From the NCBI GenBank assembly GCA_947561715.1, contig OX387198.1, positions 18,789,645 to 18,853,644 of the forward strand: a stretch of DNA of 64,000 nucleotides, in the 5' to 3' direction. The DNA comes from Ascidia mentula (taxonomy: Eukaryota; Chordata; Ascidiacea; Phlebobranchia; Ascidiidae). The notes below the pieces were generated by a model, which ran no database searches, had not been told where the DNA came from, and was given only the letters and a program-made list of their open reading frames with translations. A program made the position numbers and the translations under genes. Below, piece by piece: positions 31,575 through 40,685 of this stretch; the stretch's first letter is position 1, and every line of letters begins with the position of its first letter.

Positions 31575-32810
31575 GGCCCGCACGATCTTTGTTCCAAAAG
31601 TTGCGATCCCGAGTGAACCGGCAGAGTTAAGACTCCTCGGGTGCTTTCACAAGCTCCTGTTTGCACCTGTGAGCTGGCTTCTTCCGATCAGTGACCGGCA
31701 GAAGGGTTTGAAGAACAAAGACAGTGTGGGTTGAAAGGATTTGCGGAAGCCAAACAACGAATGATGCCGCTTCATGTGGCGTTCATTGATGTTGCCAAGG
31801 CTTTCGATTCGGTGTCCCATGACAGTATTCCACTGGCCTTGGGACGACTGGGCGTGCCCGAACCCTTTCTCGACAACATCCGCGGAATGTACTGTAGTGC
31901 TTCTACGGTCCTGCAGTCGGGAGGTTCGGAAACTGGCACAATTCCAGTGCATCCGGGCGTGACGCAGGGTGACCCGATGTCCGTGCTCCTGTTAATTGCT
32001 GTGGTTGATTGGGCCTTGGCGTTGGCAATTATCGTTGGTGGTTAACGGGTCATCACCAAGGCAGGTACGGTGAAGGCTCCTGGTTAAATGTTGACCGACT
32101 CCGCCGACGATCGTGGTCTAACAGAGCACGCACTCGTGGGTACCTACGGCGGAGTGACCGTGGCCGCCCGGTAGCGCGGTAGAGTGCGATTGCTTCGCCC
32201 AAAGGGAAACCCTCGCACGTTTGTTGCACGGTCCACGGACTGTGTGCCACGATCGGTAGGCCCAGGTAAGAGAAAAGGGAAGCCTGACTTATTGTCAACC
32301 AAATGTGATAGATCTTTCGTGGTGGATGTCACGGTTGTGGAGGACTCACTCCACAGGGAGTTCGAGGCCAAGTAGGAAAATACCGACGTCCGGAGGTGCC
32401 CGAGAGGGTCAGGGGTCGTTTAAAGAGCACGAATGTGCTATCGTGCCCCAAAATCCGCTACATCGAGTCAGCGGACCTGCAATTGTTGGTAATTGATAGT
32501 TTTAAGTTGGGTGTGGCGGTTCTTTTAAGCAACCGATTTATGATCACGCCTGAAAGATGGCGGTGAATGTGTGGTTGTTATGTTTGGGTAGTAGAGGTTG
32601 CCTGTTGGACAGGATAGGTTGCATAGGGACCGGGGCGGTTTATTACTCGAGTGCACTATGTTTTTGCAAGGGTTGTGACAACATCGTCTTTAAGATGGGT
32701 GGAGTTTAAATTGTAGATAGAGAGAGCGTAAGAGTGGAGGCCGACGAAAAAAAAACGTATCCCCCGGCACTTGGGTGCGTGTGTACGGCTCATATGTGAA
32801 AGCGTTAACC
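31575..32810 (+). mobile_element. Second R2 element, 5'-truncated or internally deleted
   Basis: Frames encode R2 reverse-transcriptase motifs. IFVPKVAIPSEPAELR is RT motif 1. HVAFIDVAKAFDSVSHDSI carries the first catalytic Asp. HPGVTQGDPMSVLL is the QGDP motif. After a gap that removes the FADD box and the zinc finger, GKPDLLSTKCDRSFVVDVTV represents the R2 restriction-like endonuclease (PD…D). About 435 bases of 3' UTR follow, and the element ends at 32810 against 28S sequence. R2-type identity rests on the motifs and on the 28S flank. Confidence 0.85.
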
Positions 32811-32836
32811 TACCTTTATGCCTCGTCATCTGATTA
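32811..32836 (+). rRNA. Short 28S fragment flanking the second R2
   Basis: TAcCtttATGCCTCGTCATC then TgATTA matches the 28S sequence just downstream of the R2 site, with few differences. It directly follows the R2 3' UTR. Confidence 0.75.
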
Positions 32837-32840
32837 AAAA

Positions 32841-32975
32841 GACGATCAGAGCGATTAGCGTGAGAATCTGATACAAACTCGTGAGAATTTATGACACCCT
32901 CCTAAATAATTGAGACTGAGTCTTTAAAGGACATATAACACGATCATGGCAACTTTAAAGCGCAAAACTAAAGGT
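32841..32975 (+). repeat. rDNA-spacer repeat, copy 2
   Basis: Second copy of the 31097-31275 repeat, with two short internal deletions. It lies directly after the 28S fragment. Confidence 0.85.
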
Positions 32976-34678
32976 AGAATGAAAAGACTGGCGTAAGGTC
33001 TTTAGCTGCTTGCACTTGAGGTAATTATGTATGGATGCATGCGAGACTGCTGATCAGAGAATGCACGCAAAAGTTGTGATAATTTGTCACCTTTTTATGC
33101 TTTTAAATGGTCGCGGACCCCCTACATGTTTCTGCTGTAATGTTCGAGTTTAGTGCTTTGTATGCATTCAGTATGTATGTCTAATGCACCTATGTTGAGC
33201 AGAGTAATAAACAACACCAGAAAATGTAGGACTGATATTTAAATTATACTGCTCTTCTAGCATTGTATTGTCGTAATCGGTACAAGCGGCAAGAGCGCAC
33301 ATAAGCATGGTCGCGCTTGTGCTATATTGTTACGACTTTTCGTCTAACATTCATCGAGACTTTGGTACCGTAATACATGAATCACTGCGGGATGCGAAAT
33401 TGCAAGTTTTTGATGTCGGTTCAAAGCTCAAAGAACTGCTTCAAAACTATGGACACCTTCGTTTCATTTCAACGCGAGTGGGTTGGGGTATAGTCACGCA
33501 AAAAAACGAAAGTTTTTGTAAATTTTGTGCGCTATTTGCACCAAAATCTGTCGGTAGAATACATGTTTGTCTACATTTCACGCGTTTCCTCATGTTGTGC
33601 TCTGCTAGTCCTTTCTTTTTCCAATTTGTAAACAAGTCTGCTCGATGTCATAATTCGTCATATTGTACGCGTAGCTTTAACAACAGGGGCTGTACTGTGT
33701 GATGTCAAATAATTAGCCTCGAAGAAATCAGATTGCAGCAAACATCACAGGTCAATGACTTCAAATGAACTATTATATTGTTTTTGTTCCGTCTAATATT
33801 TAAAACATTTGCGTCCAAGTTGTATTATTTTCCTTGTTTCAATGAGGTGCACAATTATTAAAAGGTTAGGTCATTCAAAACGTTATGAAGTATTCTGTGT
33901 TGCGAGGATCCGACTTATTTGTATGAGACTGTCGATTTTCAGAGAATATTACTGCAAAAGGTATATAAAAACTAGAATGTGCACAAAGCACTGAAGTGTA
34001 AAATGTTGTTTGTAAGTATTTATTGTGTTTTAGAAAAATCCCTTGTAGTAACCGTATATTGTTTAAAGAAACCGCGTATTTATTCAAACCGTCAGACTGT
34101 CGCCAAACCGCGTTGCATGTATTGTGTATCGTTTTTCTCGTCCCTTTCACTTTCGTTTTGTTTTCTAATCACCGAACTCGTACCTGCACCGCCGATAACA
34201 ACCACTACTGGGAACCTCTAATAATTCTTTTTTACTTCTTTTACACCTTGTCTGCAGCTTTTCAATAATATGGCTTTTTTGCACATATACTTCAAATATA
34301 TTTGCAATGTTTTACGGAAATTGAATTATGTTCACATGCACTGTTCGATTTCTTCAATTTACTTTTAATACATTTTGGGCAGTGTTTTATTGTTGAAATG
34401 TATATTTCTCTACTTCCCAGGGTTCGTGTTTTGTCGAATATTTGCACTGTTAAATGTAGTCATTTTGCCACGGCAAGCTGCCAGCTTCACTGTTGAAATA
34501 GTTGCGAAAGTTGTCACGAACAGTATGTGCATCAGATAAACTTCTGCCGTGTTTTTGCTGGCAAAACTTCGCAACGATTAATCATCAGTTTCAGCATGAA
34601 CAGATTCTACATCTTTTTCAATGAGCAAAAGGTTTTGTAGGACGCAAATAGCCATACTTCGTATCACACATAAAGAAA
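32976..34678. other. No gene recognised; dispersed repeat copy B inside
   Basis: The longest frame (33307-33702, +, 131 residues) has no recognisable domain and is probably chance. The dispersed repeat of 23486-23715 recurs at 34037-34255. Confidence 0.4.
34037..34255. repeat. Dispersed repeat, copy B
   Basis: Matches 23486-23715 in the same orientation with moderate divergence. No target duplication or terminal repeats are seen. Confidence 0.8.
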
Positions 34679-36800
34679 AAGGCTGATTCCCACTGGCTAA
34701 CGATACGACAACGATTGGGAAATGTACGATAGTACGCTACGCAAGTGCTTCGGTGCAAACCTACTTCAATCTTCTTGTTTATAGAGAAATATTTGATAAA
34801 GCTCTACAACCACAATGTTAATGCATTCAAAATTTATTCACCTTTTCAGAACACAACACAAAACAATTGTAAATAGTTTGCTGCTATTATTTACACAAAA
34901 AATAATTTGTTGGTAGAGATATGACATAATTGTGTGAAAAACAACCCAATTTCCAGACTATGGATTGGGTCACTTCATTGCCAATTGCTTGGAAATAAAA
35001 TCTTTTGCTATGTCAATTTAATAAAGAACTAAAGATGTTACCAGGAATACATAATCTAAATTATGGGTATTCTGCAAGTAATCACTGTGCCATAAGATGA
35101 TTTACAGTGTTTGAATATTACTGACAAAACACAGCTTTGTGGCAATCCATAAACAGCCACTGACACAATATTAAACTTTATGTAACTTGAGGATAACTAG
35201 ACTCACATTCTGTATCAAAAATTCAATTACAGGTATATGCAATTAATGCACAGTCAAATTCCTGGTCCTAGTAATAGTAAATGACTGTAACAAAAGCACT
35301 ATTTGACAAAATACTGCATAAAAATGATATCATAAAAAATGAGGAACAAACTTAAATCATTCTTCGCCAGTAGTGAGCATTAAAACAATCCTAAAACACT
35401 TGTGAACAGCACAGCGAATCATATTTTCCACTCCACAACAAGCTATTTCGCTACGATGTGCTTACGACGCACGACGGAGTAAAACTCGATTCTACTCGAT
35501 CGTAGCGTCGTTGGATCGACTTCTTTCGACATCAGCATGGCAAAGCTGAAAATAGTTCATTAATCCCACCTGAAATCATATATTTTGTTCTCCCTCGTTT
35601 GATTTGCACCTCCATATGGTCGCATCAAATTTGGATGTAAACCAAATGCAGCATCTCCCACGAACACAAACGGAATATCAGGTGAAGTGGTATCTGGTAG
35701 TGCCTTGGGCTCAACCAAACAAAGACTTTCTGAAGACCCCAGCATCCCCTTCGCGGCCATAACATCATTATAAAGTTGTAATTGGCATCCACAGCTGCCA
35801 GGAGCACGATACTAATTTTTTGTAATTAAATAAATGTTGCGTATCTGTTATGTCAATTATGAGTCTCGAATCGGATCTTAACAATATTATTTATGATGGA
35901 TGGAAATCTTAGCGCATTTGACATTAGATCGCAGGTGAGTTCTAATTAACTCTCGATGCAAACACTACACCAATATTTATTTACCACGAACAATTTTGGA
36001 TACGAAATTAACATGCACAATTATACCAACGCCAAACTGAGCGAATTTACGCCCAAAACCGAATAACAAAATAGTAACCACTAACTCACTCACACTGCAA
36101 ACCACGCACACTCATTATATGAAGCGAGAATACAAAAGACCAACGGTCAGCGGACAGTTTAACAAAGACAGTTCGTTTGAAAGACGATACAGGACAGTCA
36201 CACAAGAAAAACGTCTAGCGTCTCTAAACGCCTTACGTCTCTTTGCTACCACACCAAACACTTCAAACTGGCCAATCAAATCACTTCACAACGCAACAGT
36301 TGCTTGAAAACTACACATGTCTTAACATTAATATGACACCAAAACAGTTGAATACACAACCGTTGCTAACGCTACAGTTTGAAATGAACACGCCTGGCAA
36401 GACGACCTACTTATGACTTTACCCAACCCAATGATGAGAAATTCCGAACAATGACTTACTGGCCATGCAACCTACTTCCATAAATGCACATTGTTATGCA
36501 ACGTAAAATTACGTTACAATAAATGCAGGAGATTAAATGATAGTGTTTACCTGAAATAGTATTTTTACGTGTCAATTTTACTTCCTCCAAAACAGCATAT
36601 TAAAAATACACCATACCATTTGCAACCTTTTTCCATGCTTTTTTTGTCGGGAAAAGGCATATATTTTTCATAAAACACATCCCATGTTTCAATTATAATT
36701 TTGAGCACTATTTGTTTGGTCATTCTGTATGAGCATCCTATTTGAAAATGGAAAGTTGAAAGTCTGTTTCTGTGAATTTAGAGCAGTTTGTTGTAGATGA
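34679..36800 (-). pseudogene. PIF/Harbinger transposase, decayed copy 1
   Basis: Minus-strand pieces read WDVFYEKYMPFPDKK (about 36600-36770), IVLLAAVDANYNF (about 35760-35815) and PFVFVGDAAFGLHPNLMRPY (about 35600-35680). These are consecutive motifs of the Harbinger DDE transposase, including the second catalytic Asp in VGDAAF. A GGCTGATTCCCACTGGCTAA motif at 34680 resembles Harbinger terminal sequence. The gene is interrupted by a solo LTR (35835-36518), and its C-terminal end is not found. It is dead. Confidence 0.65.
35835..36518. repeat. Solo LTR, copy 1 (fossil)
   Basis: This 684-bp segment begins TGTTGCG and ends CGTTACA (TG…CA) and is flanked by the 5-bp duplication ATAAA (35830-35834, 36519-36523). 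It matches 53176-53956 over its length with gaps. No internal retroelement sequence adjoins it. It is a solo LTR of an unidentified family, old enough to have diverged visibly. Confidence 0.85.
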
Positions 36801-37224
36801 TTGTACATGGACAAGTATCATGCACCAGCTTTGCTAGTGGTGCCTTCCGCAAAACATTTATGGCAAATCAGTTTCCCCCAAAAGATAAACTTGTAGTTAA
36901 GCTGCTTTCACCATCCAGAAAGATTTACACATTTCTGTGGAAGACCACTGCAGAATGGCAAAAAGTTTAACAGACAAGTTCTCTGAAAAAGTGCCCATGG
37001 AATAAGTATGACGATGTATTTTTTTGCAAATACAACGAAAGCTATTGAAAACTATTATTCTGGTGAATTTGTGAAATATGTAAACAATGCTATCGATACA
37101 TTTATTGAAAGTCACATTTGCAACAAATTTTGTGTTATGATGTGTCTTTCTCAACTAACAAAATCCAAGTAATACCTAAATGTGACTCTTGTGTTTTTTC
37201 AATTCTGCTATCACAAAAGCACAC
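36801..37224. other. No gene recognised
   Basis: AT-rich sequence between the Harbinger piece and the hammerhead-bearing repeat. No motif could be assigned. Confidence 0.3.
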
Positions 37225-37256
37225 ATTAAAAAACATTTATTTTTTGTGATTAAAAG

Positions 37257-37300
37257 TTTGTTCGACGTTTCGGTTGTTATACAACAAACCTTCATCAGGA
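37257..37300 (-). ncRNA. Hammerhead ribozyme-like motif, left arm
   Basis: On the minus strand: CTGATGA, a stem (GGTT.GTT…AACAACC with a small loop), GAAA, then CGTC. This is the conserved hammerhead order with a minimal helix III, as reported for Penelope-like elements and retrozymes. Activity is untested. Confidence 0.65.
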
Positions 37301-37596
37301 TAATGAAGTAAAAACGCCCACACGGTGATAAATATTCACGCGCGCATAAAGCAAAAAAAGGCGAAAGAAACAACACAAGCTAGGAAGAGGGGAGGGGAGG
37401 ACACCAATAAAAAAAATGCGCGTCAACAGGACGAAACCGAGGTCTAAAGCATAGCGCCTCGAGGTGCGCAAGACCATCACGTTCAACCAGGGGGCATGTC
37501 GTGCAGATCGTTTATCAAATTGCGATAAACGGGTGGAAAGAAGCGCTTTATGCGCGCGTGAATATTTATCACCGTGTGGGCGTTTTTACATCATTA

Positions 37597-37634
37597 TCCT
37601 GATGAAGGTTTGTTACAACAACCGAAACGTCGAA
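37597..37634 (+). ncRNA. Hammerhead ribozyme-like motif, right arm
   Basis: On the plus strand: CTGATGA at 37599-37605, stem II closed by GGTT…AACC, GAAA at 37624-37627, then CGTCG. It is the inverted twin of the left-arm motif; the loop of stem II is shorter. Confidence 0.65.
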
Positions 37635-37714
37635 CAAACAAGTTTTTCTTTTGCCAGAAGAGCTTTTAATCACAAATAGTATGCCTGGCAGCGTAAGCAA
37701 CAAACTATGTAAAC

Positions 37715-38310
37715 ATTTATATTTTATGCTGGTGCTTCACTATCAGCAACCTTCTTTTACAAGTTGTGCCATAAAATTCAGGACATTCAAAAATATGTTC
37801 AGGTACACCAGTAGGTAACAGAATATTTTTGATTGCGTATGCGATGACTGTTCCTTATAGGCTTGTAAATATAAAATAGTAGCTGACGGTCAGTTAGACA
37901 ATGTGGATCATACTTTCCATGCAGCTCCCTCCACCACACTCTCTGAAATCTCCTGAGATATGCCATGTTGCCATTTTTCTTCTATCCAGTCTTAAAAACT
38001 TTGCCATTAACAAAGAGAAATATTACTTTACGTGAAAATGTATCTATTGCACCACATATGCCCAGCGGAATCATCGTATAATAGAACAGTTGTTAAGGCT
38101 TTTTAATTTTCTGTCTTACATTTCTACTAGCAACACCCTCGGGGTCTTTTTCTTGCAACACTTTCTGAACTAAATGCCTTGGCACAAAAATTTTATGTTT
38201 ACACCGTAGCATTTGATTAGCAAAGTCTTCGGTCTAGAGTTGCAATACTACAAGAATATTCAGAAAACCGTTTTTTCACCCACTGCAAAATTTCTTTTCG
38301 CTTCATGTTT
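37715..38310 (-). pseudogene. Integrase-core-like DDE transposase, decayed
   Basis: Minus-strand pieces in order read MKRKEILQWVKKRFSEYS, VPRHLVQKVLQEKDPEGVAS, GAIDTFSRKVIFLFVNG, a WWRELHGKYDPHCLTDRQLL-type block, and HRIRNQKYSV…GVPEHIFECPEFYG. These match, in order, an integrase-core-like family common in cnidarian and fish genomes. Frames shift repeatedly and the middle of the catalytic core is missing. The family is recalled, not searched. Confidence 0.6.
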
Positions 38311-38662
38311 TTTGCAACATAAGAAAATTTGCAGTTCCGAGCGCAGTGGTTGGAATAGTTTAAACAAAGACTGTAGACCTTTAAGATTTATCCTTCAACT
38401 TACAAACCACGCATCAAAGGCTGGTTTACACTGACGCGAAGCGTGCGTCATTGTTTGTTTTGTTTTACGACGGAGCTTCACGCTTTTGTCTGGTTCTGTT
38501 CACGCACCGCATCGCGGGGAAATTCAAGTGTTGCCTGTTTGGTTGTTGTAACATGATATGGTGTTTAGGTTATATAACGAAGAAATAAAATCTTTCACTA
38601 GAGCAAGTAAATATGTCAGTATGTTTAAAGTGTTTACAGCGGAGTTTTTGTTTTAAATTACA

Positions 38663-39270
38663 ATGGAAATAAACTTTTCTGACGAGGAGCTTATTAATAA
38701 GCTGCAAGCTTACAGAAACAAGCATCTTCGGGAAAGGATTGCTTTAGAACTTCGATCTGATGGTAAAACGATACCGTTTTGTTAACAACTAAAACATCTC
38801 AATTTAAATGCACTAGTTTTTCAAACAGGGGAAACATGCAAAAAGAGATGGAAAGCACTGCGAGACAAATACCTCCGAGAGAAAGCAAAAAATGCCAATG
38901 CCTCGAGATCTGGCTCAGCTGCACCAACAACCCAAGAATGGAATCTTCTCAAGCCAATGTCTTTCATTGAACCATTTTTACAGCCACGGAAGCATGTTAT
39001 TCCAGTTAAAACCAGAATAAAATAATCTTTAACCTTCTAACATAATTTTAATAGAACTCACTGATGAAACAATTTCTCATGAACAAAGTTTTTCTTCTGT
39101 AAGCCAAAAGTGGGCAAAAGAAAACACAACTGTTTTTGTAAGTCTAAAACTTCAAACAAACATTTAAAAAAATGCTTTTAGACATGCAAGGTGATTCAGA
39201 AGATTTGTTTTTTGCAAGTATGGCACTAGAGGCAAAGGAGGTTCCAGTTCAAAAAAGGTCAAAATTACAT
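38663..39270 (+). CDS. Harbinger partner protein, MADF-BESS type
   Basis: Exon 1 starts ATG 38663 (MEINFSDEELINKLQAYR) and ends at a GTAAAA donor near 38762. Exon 2 starts after a CAG at 38828 and encodes CKKRWKALRDKYLREKAKN, the core of a MADF (Myb-like) DNA-binding domain. Small downstream exons include QGDSEDLFFASMALEAKE, a BESS-like motif (39187-39250). In Harbinger elements this protein binds the transposase and the element ends and carries the transposase into the nucleus. The exon list is partial, and whether the whole frame is open is not proven. Confidence 0.6.
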
Positions 39271-39349
39271 ATTGATTATTATTTCCACTGTTTCTGTTTT
39301 AACTTTCATTTAAAAGTACAATAACTCTATTTGTGAGACCACACCATAT

Positions 39350-40545
39350 CTAAACAGAACCAAGAATATAAAGTCTGTCTAGTTGCCATGGAACGGAGCC
39401 ATCCTCACTATGGAAATAGTTTGCAAAGGTGTCTCGAACTTGAGATGCCTCGACTGGAGATCGTCTACCTGTTCTCTGCAATGGACAAAAGTTGGAGGCT
39501 GAAGCATTTTGACTTCTCCAAACTCCCCTTGTGTCTTCAAAGTCAGCTGAATTTGGCTCCACGTAATGAAGTGATACTTTTTGTCTTAAAAAGTTATGCA
39601 GAACAGTGCAAGCTTTCACAACTAAATCCACTGTGTCTGGCTTAACTAACAGTGGCCTATGAAAAACTCTAAATCGTACGGGCACGGGATAATCTATAGT
39701 TAAACACCCTTTGCTTAACTGTTAAACCAGTTCCTGGATAAGGTCGCATTAGGTTTGTTCTCAAAGGAAAAGCCTCGTCACCTACAAACACAAAAGGAAC
39801 TTGTATATCTGTGCCAGGTAATGAATTTAACACAGGAAGGGAAAGCAAGTTATCCTTAAGCCTACTACCAAAAATAGAGTTTGACAAAATACTTCCATCA
39901 CTTTGTTTTCCAAAAGAACCAATATCCACAACTGCTAACAAAACAATACTAAAGCTTTTTTTGTAATTAAAATAGAGCGATCCTGACTTGGCAGGTGCCT
40001 GAATTAACACATGCTTTCCATCAATGCTTCCAACACAATTGGGAAATTGCCAAAATGATTGGTACTCTCTTGCATTTTTTTCCCATCGATTTTTGTCAGG
40101 AACAGGCATAACTTCTGGTTGAAGTGTTTTCCATATGGCAGCACATGTATCAGGAATAATTTTGGAAACTGTGGACTTGTGAGTATAAAAACAAAATTAA
40201 AAGTTAAGCCTGTTACCGCAAAGTTATAGCCAATCTTTCCCCAGCAGGTATTGATCTTCTTAACTGTGGCTTTCTCAATATCCTCATTTCCCTTAATAAC
40301 TTATGATATTCCCCTGACAAAAAAGTATTGTTTTGCCAAAATCCAACTAATTTTAAAGAACCTTTACCATTTTCGATGCGTGATTGAAGAATAGGATGAA
40401 CCCAATGACTTCTCGATTTTCTGATTGCTTTACTTTGTTTGAATCTCATTAGTACATACAATAGCTTTAACTTTAATTTATAATTTGACTTTCCATTGCC
40501 CCGAAACCTCGGGATAGTTGGCTTTTTCGTAAGTACAAGCTTCAT
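39350..40545 (-). pseudogene. PIF/Harbinger transposase, copy 2
   Basis: The N-terminal exon (40545-40213) carries RKSRSHWVHPI and GEYHKLLREMRI. After a short gap or intron, the core reads FPNCVGSIDGKHVLIQAPAK (first Asp), then VVDIGSFGKQSDGSI, then VPFVFVGDEAFPLRTNLMRP (second Asp) and RVFNYRLSRAR (Glu side). It then continues through LLVKPDTVDLVVKACTVLHN. A break occurs near 39670-39685, where the frame changes just after the LSRAR motif. Harbinger DDE transposases cut at 3-bp TWA-type targets. This copy is fairly young, with one or two lesions. Confidence 0.75.
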
Positions 40546-40685
40546 GGTTTTTAGCTAGTTCAGTTTCAAAATAATAAAAACTCCTGCAATTGTCTTTCAG
40601 TTAGTTAGTTGTTGCTAACAAATATGTCAACTTGGCGGCGAGTGAGCGCAGAAATGCGTGAAGTGATCGCAGTGTAAACGGAAAG

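Larger units (their letters stand above)
37225..37680. mobile_element. Inverted pair of Penelope-like terminal repeats
   Basis: Two arms of about 130 bp (37225-37352 and 37545-37680) are inverted copies separated by about 190 bp. Each arm holds a GCGCGCGTGAATATTTATCA block and a hammerhead-like core. This arrangement, with hammerhead motifs in the terminal repeats, is known from Penelope-like elements, whose repeats can lie in direct or inverted orientation. No reverse transcriptase is present between the arms. Confidence 0.65.
38415..40685. mobile_element. PIF/Harbinger element 2 with its partner gene
   Basis: The left end reads GGCTGGTTTACACTGACGCG and the right end, reversed, carries GTTTACACTGCGATCAC. 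Both continue with partly matching CGC-rich sequence, consistent with Harbinger terminal inverted repeats. A MADF/BESS-type gene runs on the + strand and the transposase on the minus strand, converging in the usual Harbinger layout. The exact ends and 3-bp duplication were not settled. Confidence 0.65.

Noticed and set aside
31280-32840. The R2-like RT next to 18S as an 18S-specific R8 element.
   Set aside because: The 3' end abuts sequence matching 28S downstream of the R2 site, so an ordinary R2 with a deletion is simpler.
33307-33702. A 131-residue frame as a host gene.
   Set aside because: No domain, no splice context and no homologous pattern; probably chance in an open AT-rich region.
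35829-36528. The 35.8/53.2 kb repeat as a hAT-type element with an 8-bp duplication (AATAAATG).
   Set aside because: The second copy does not share an 8-bp duplication at the same ends. Taking TG…CA termini gives perfect 5-bp duplications at both copies, so a solo LTR fits better.
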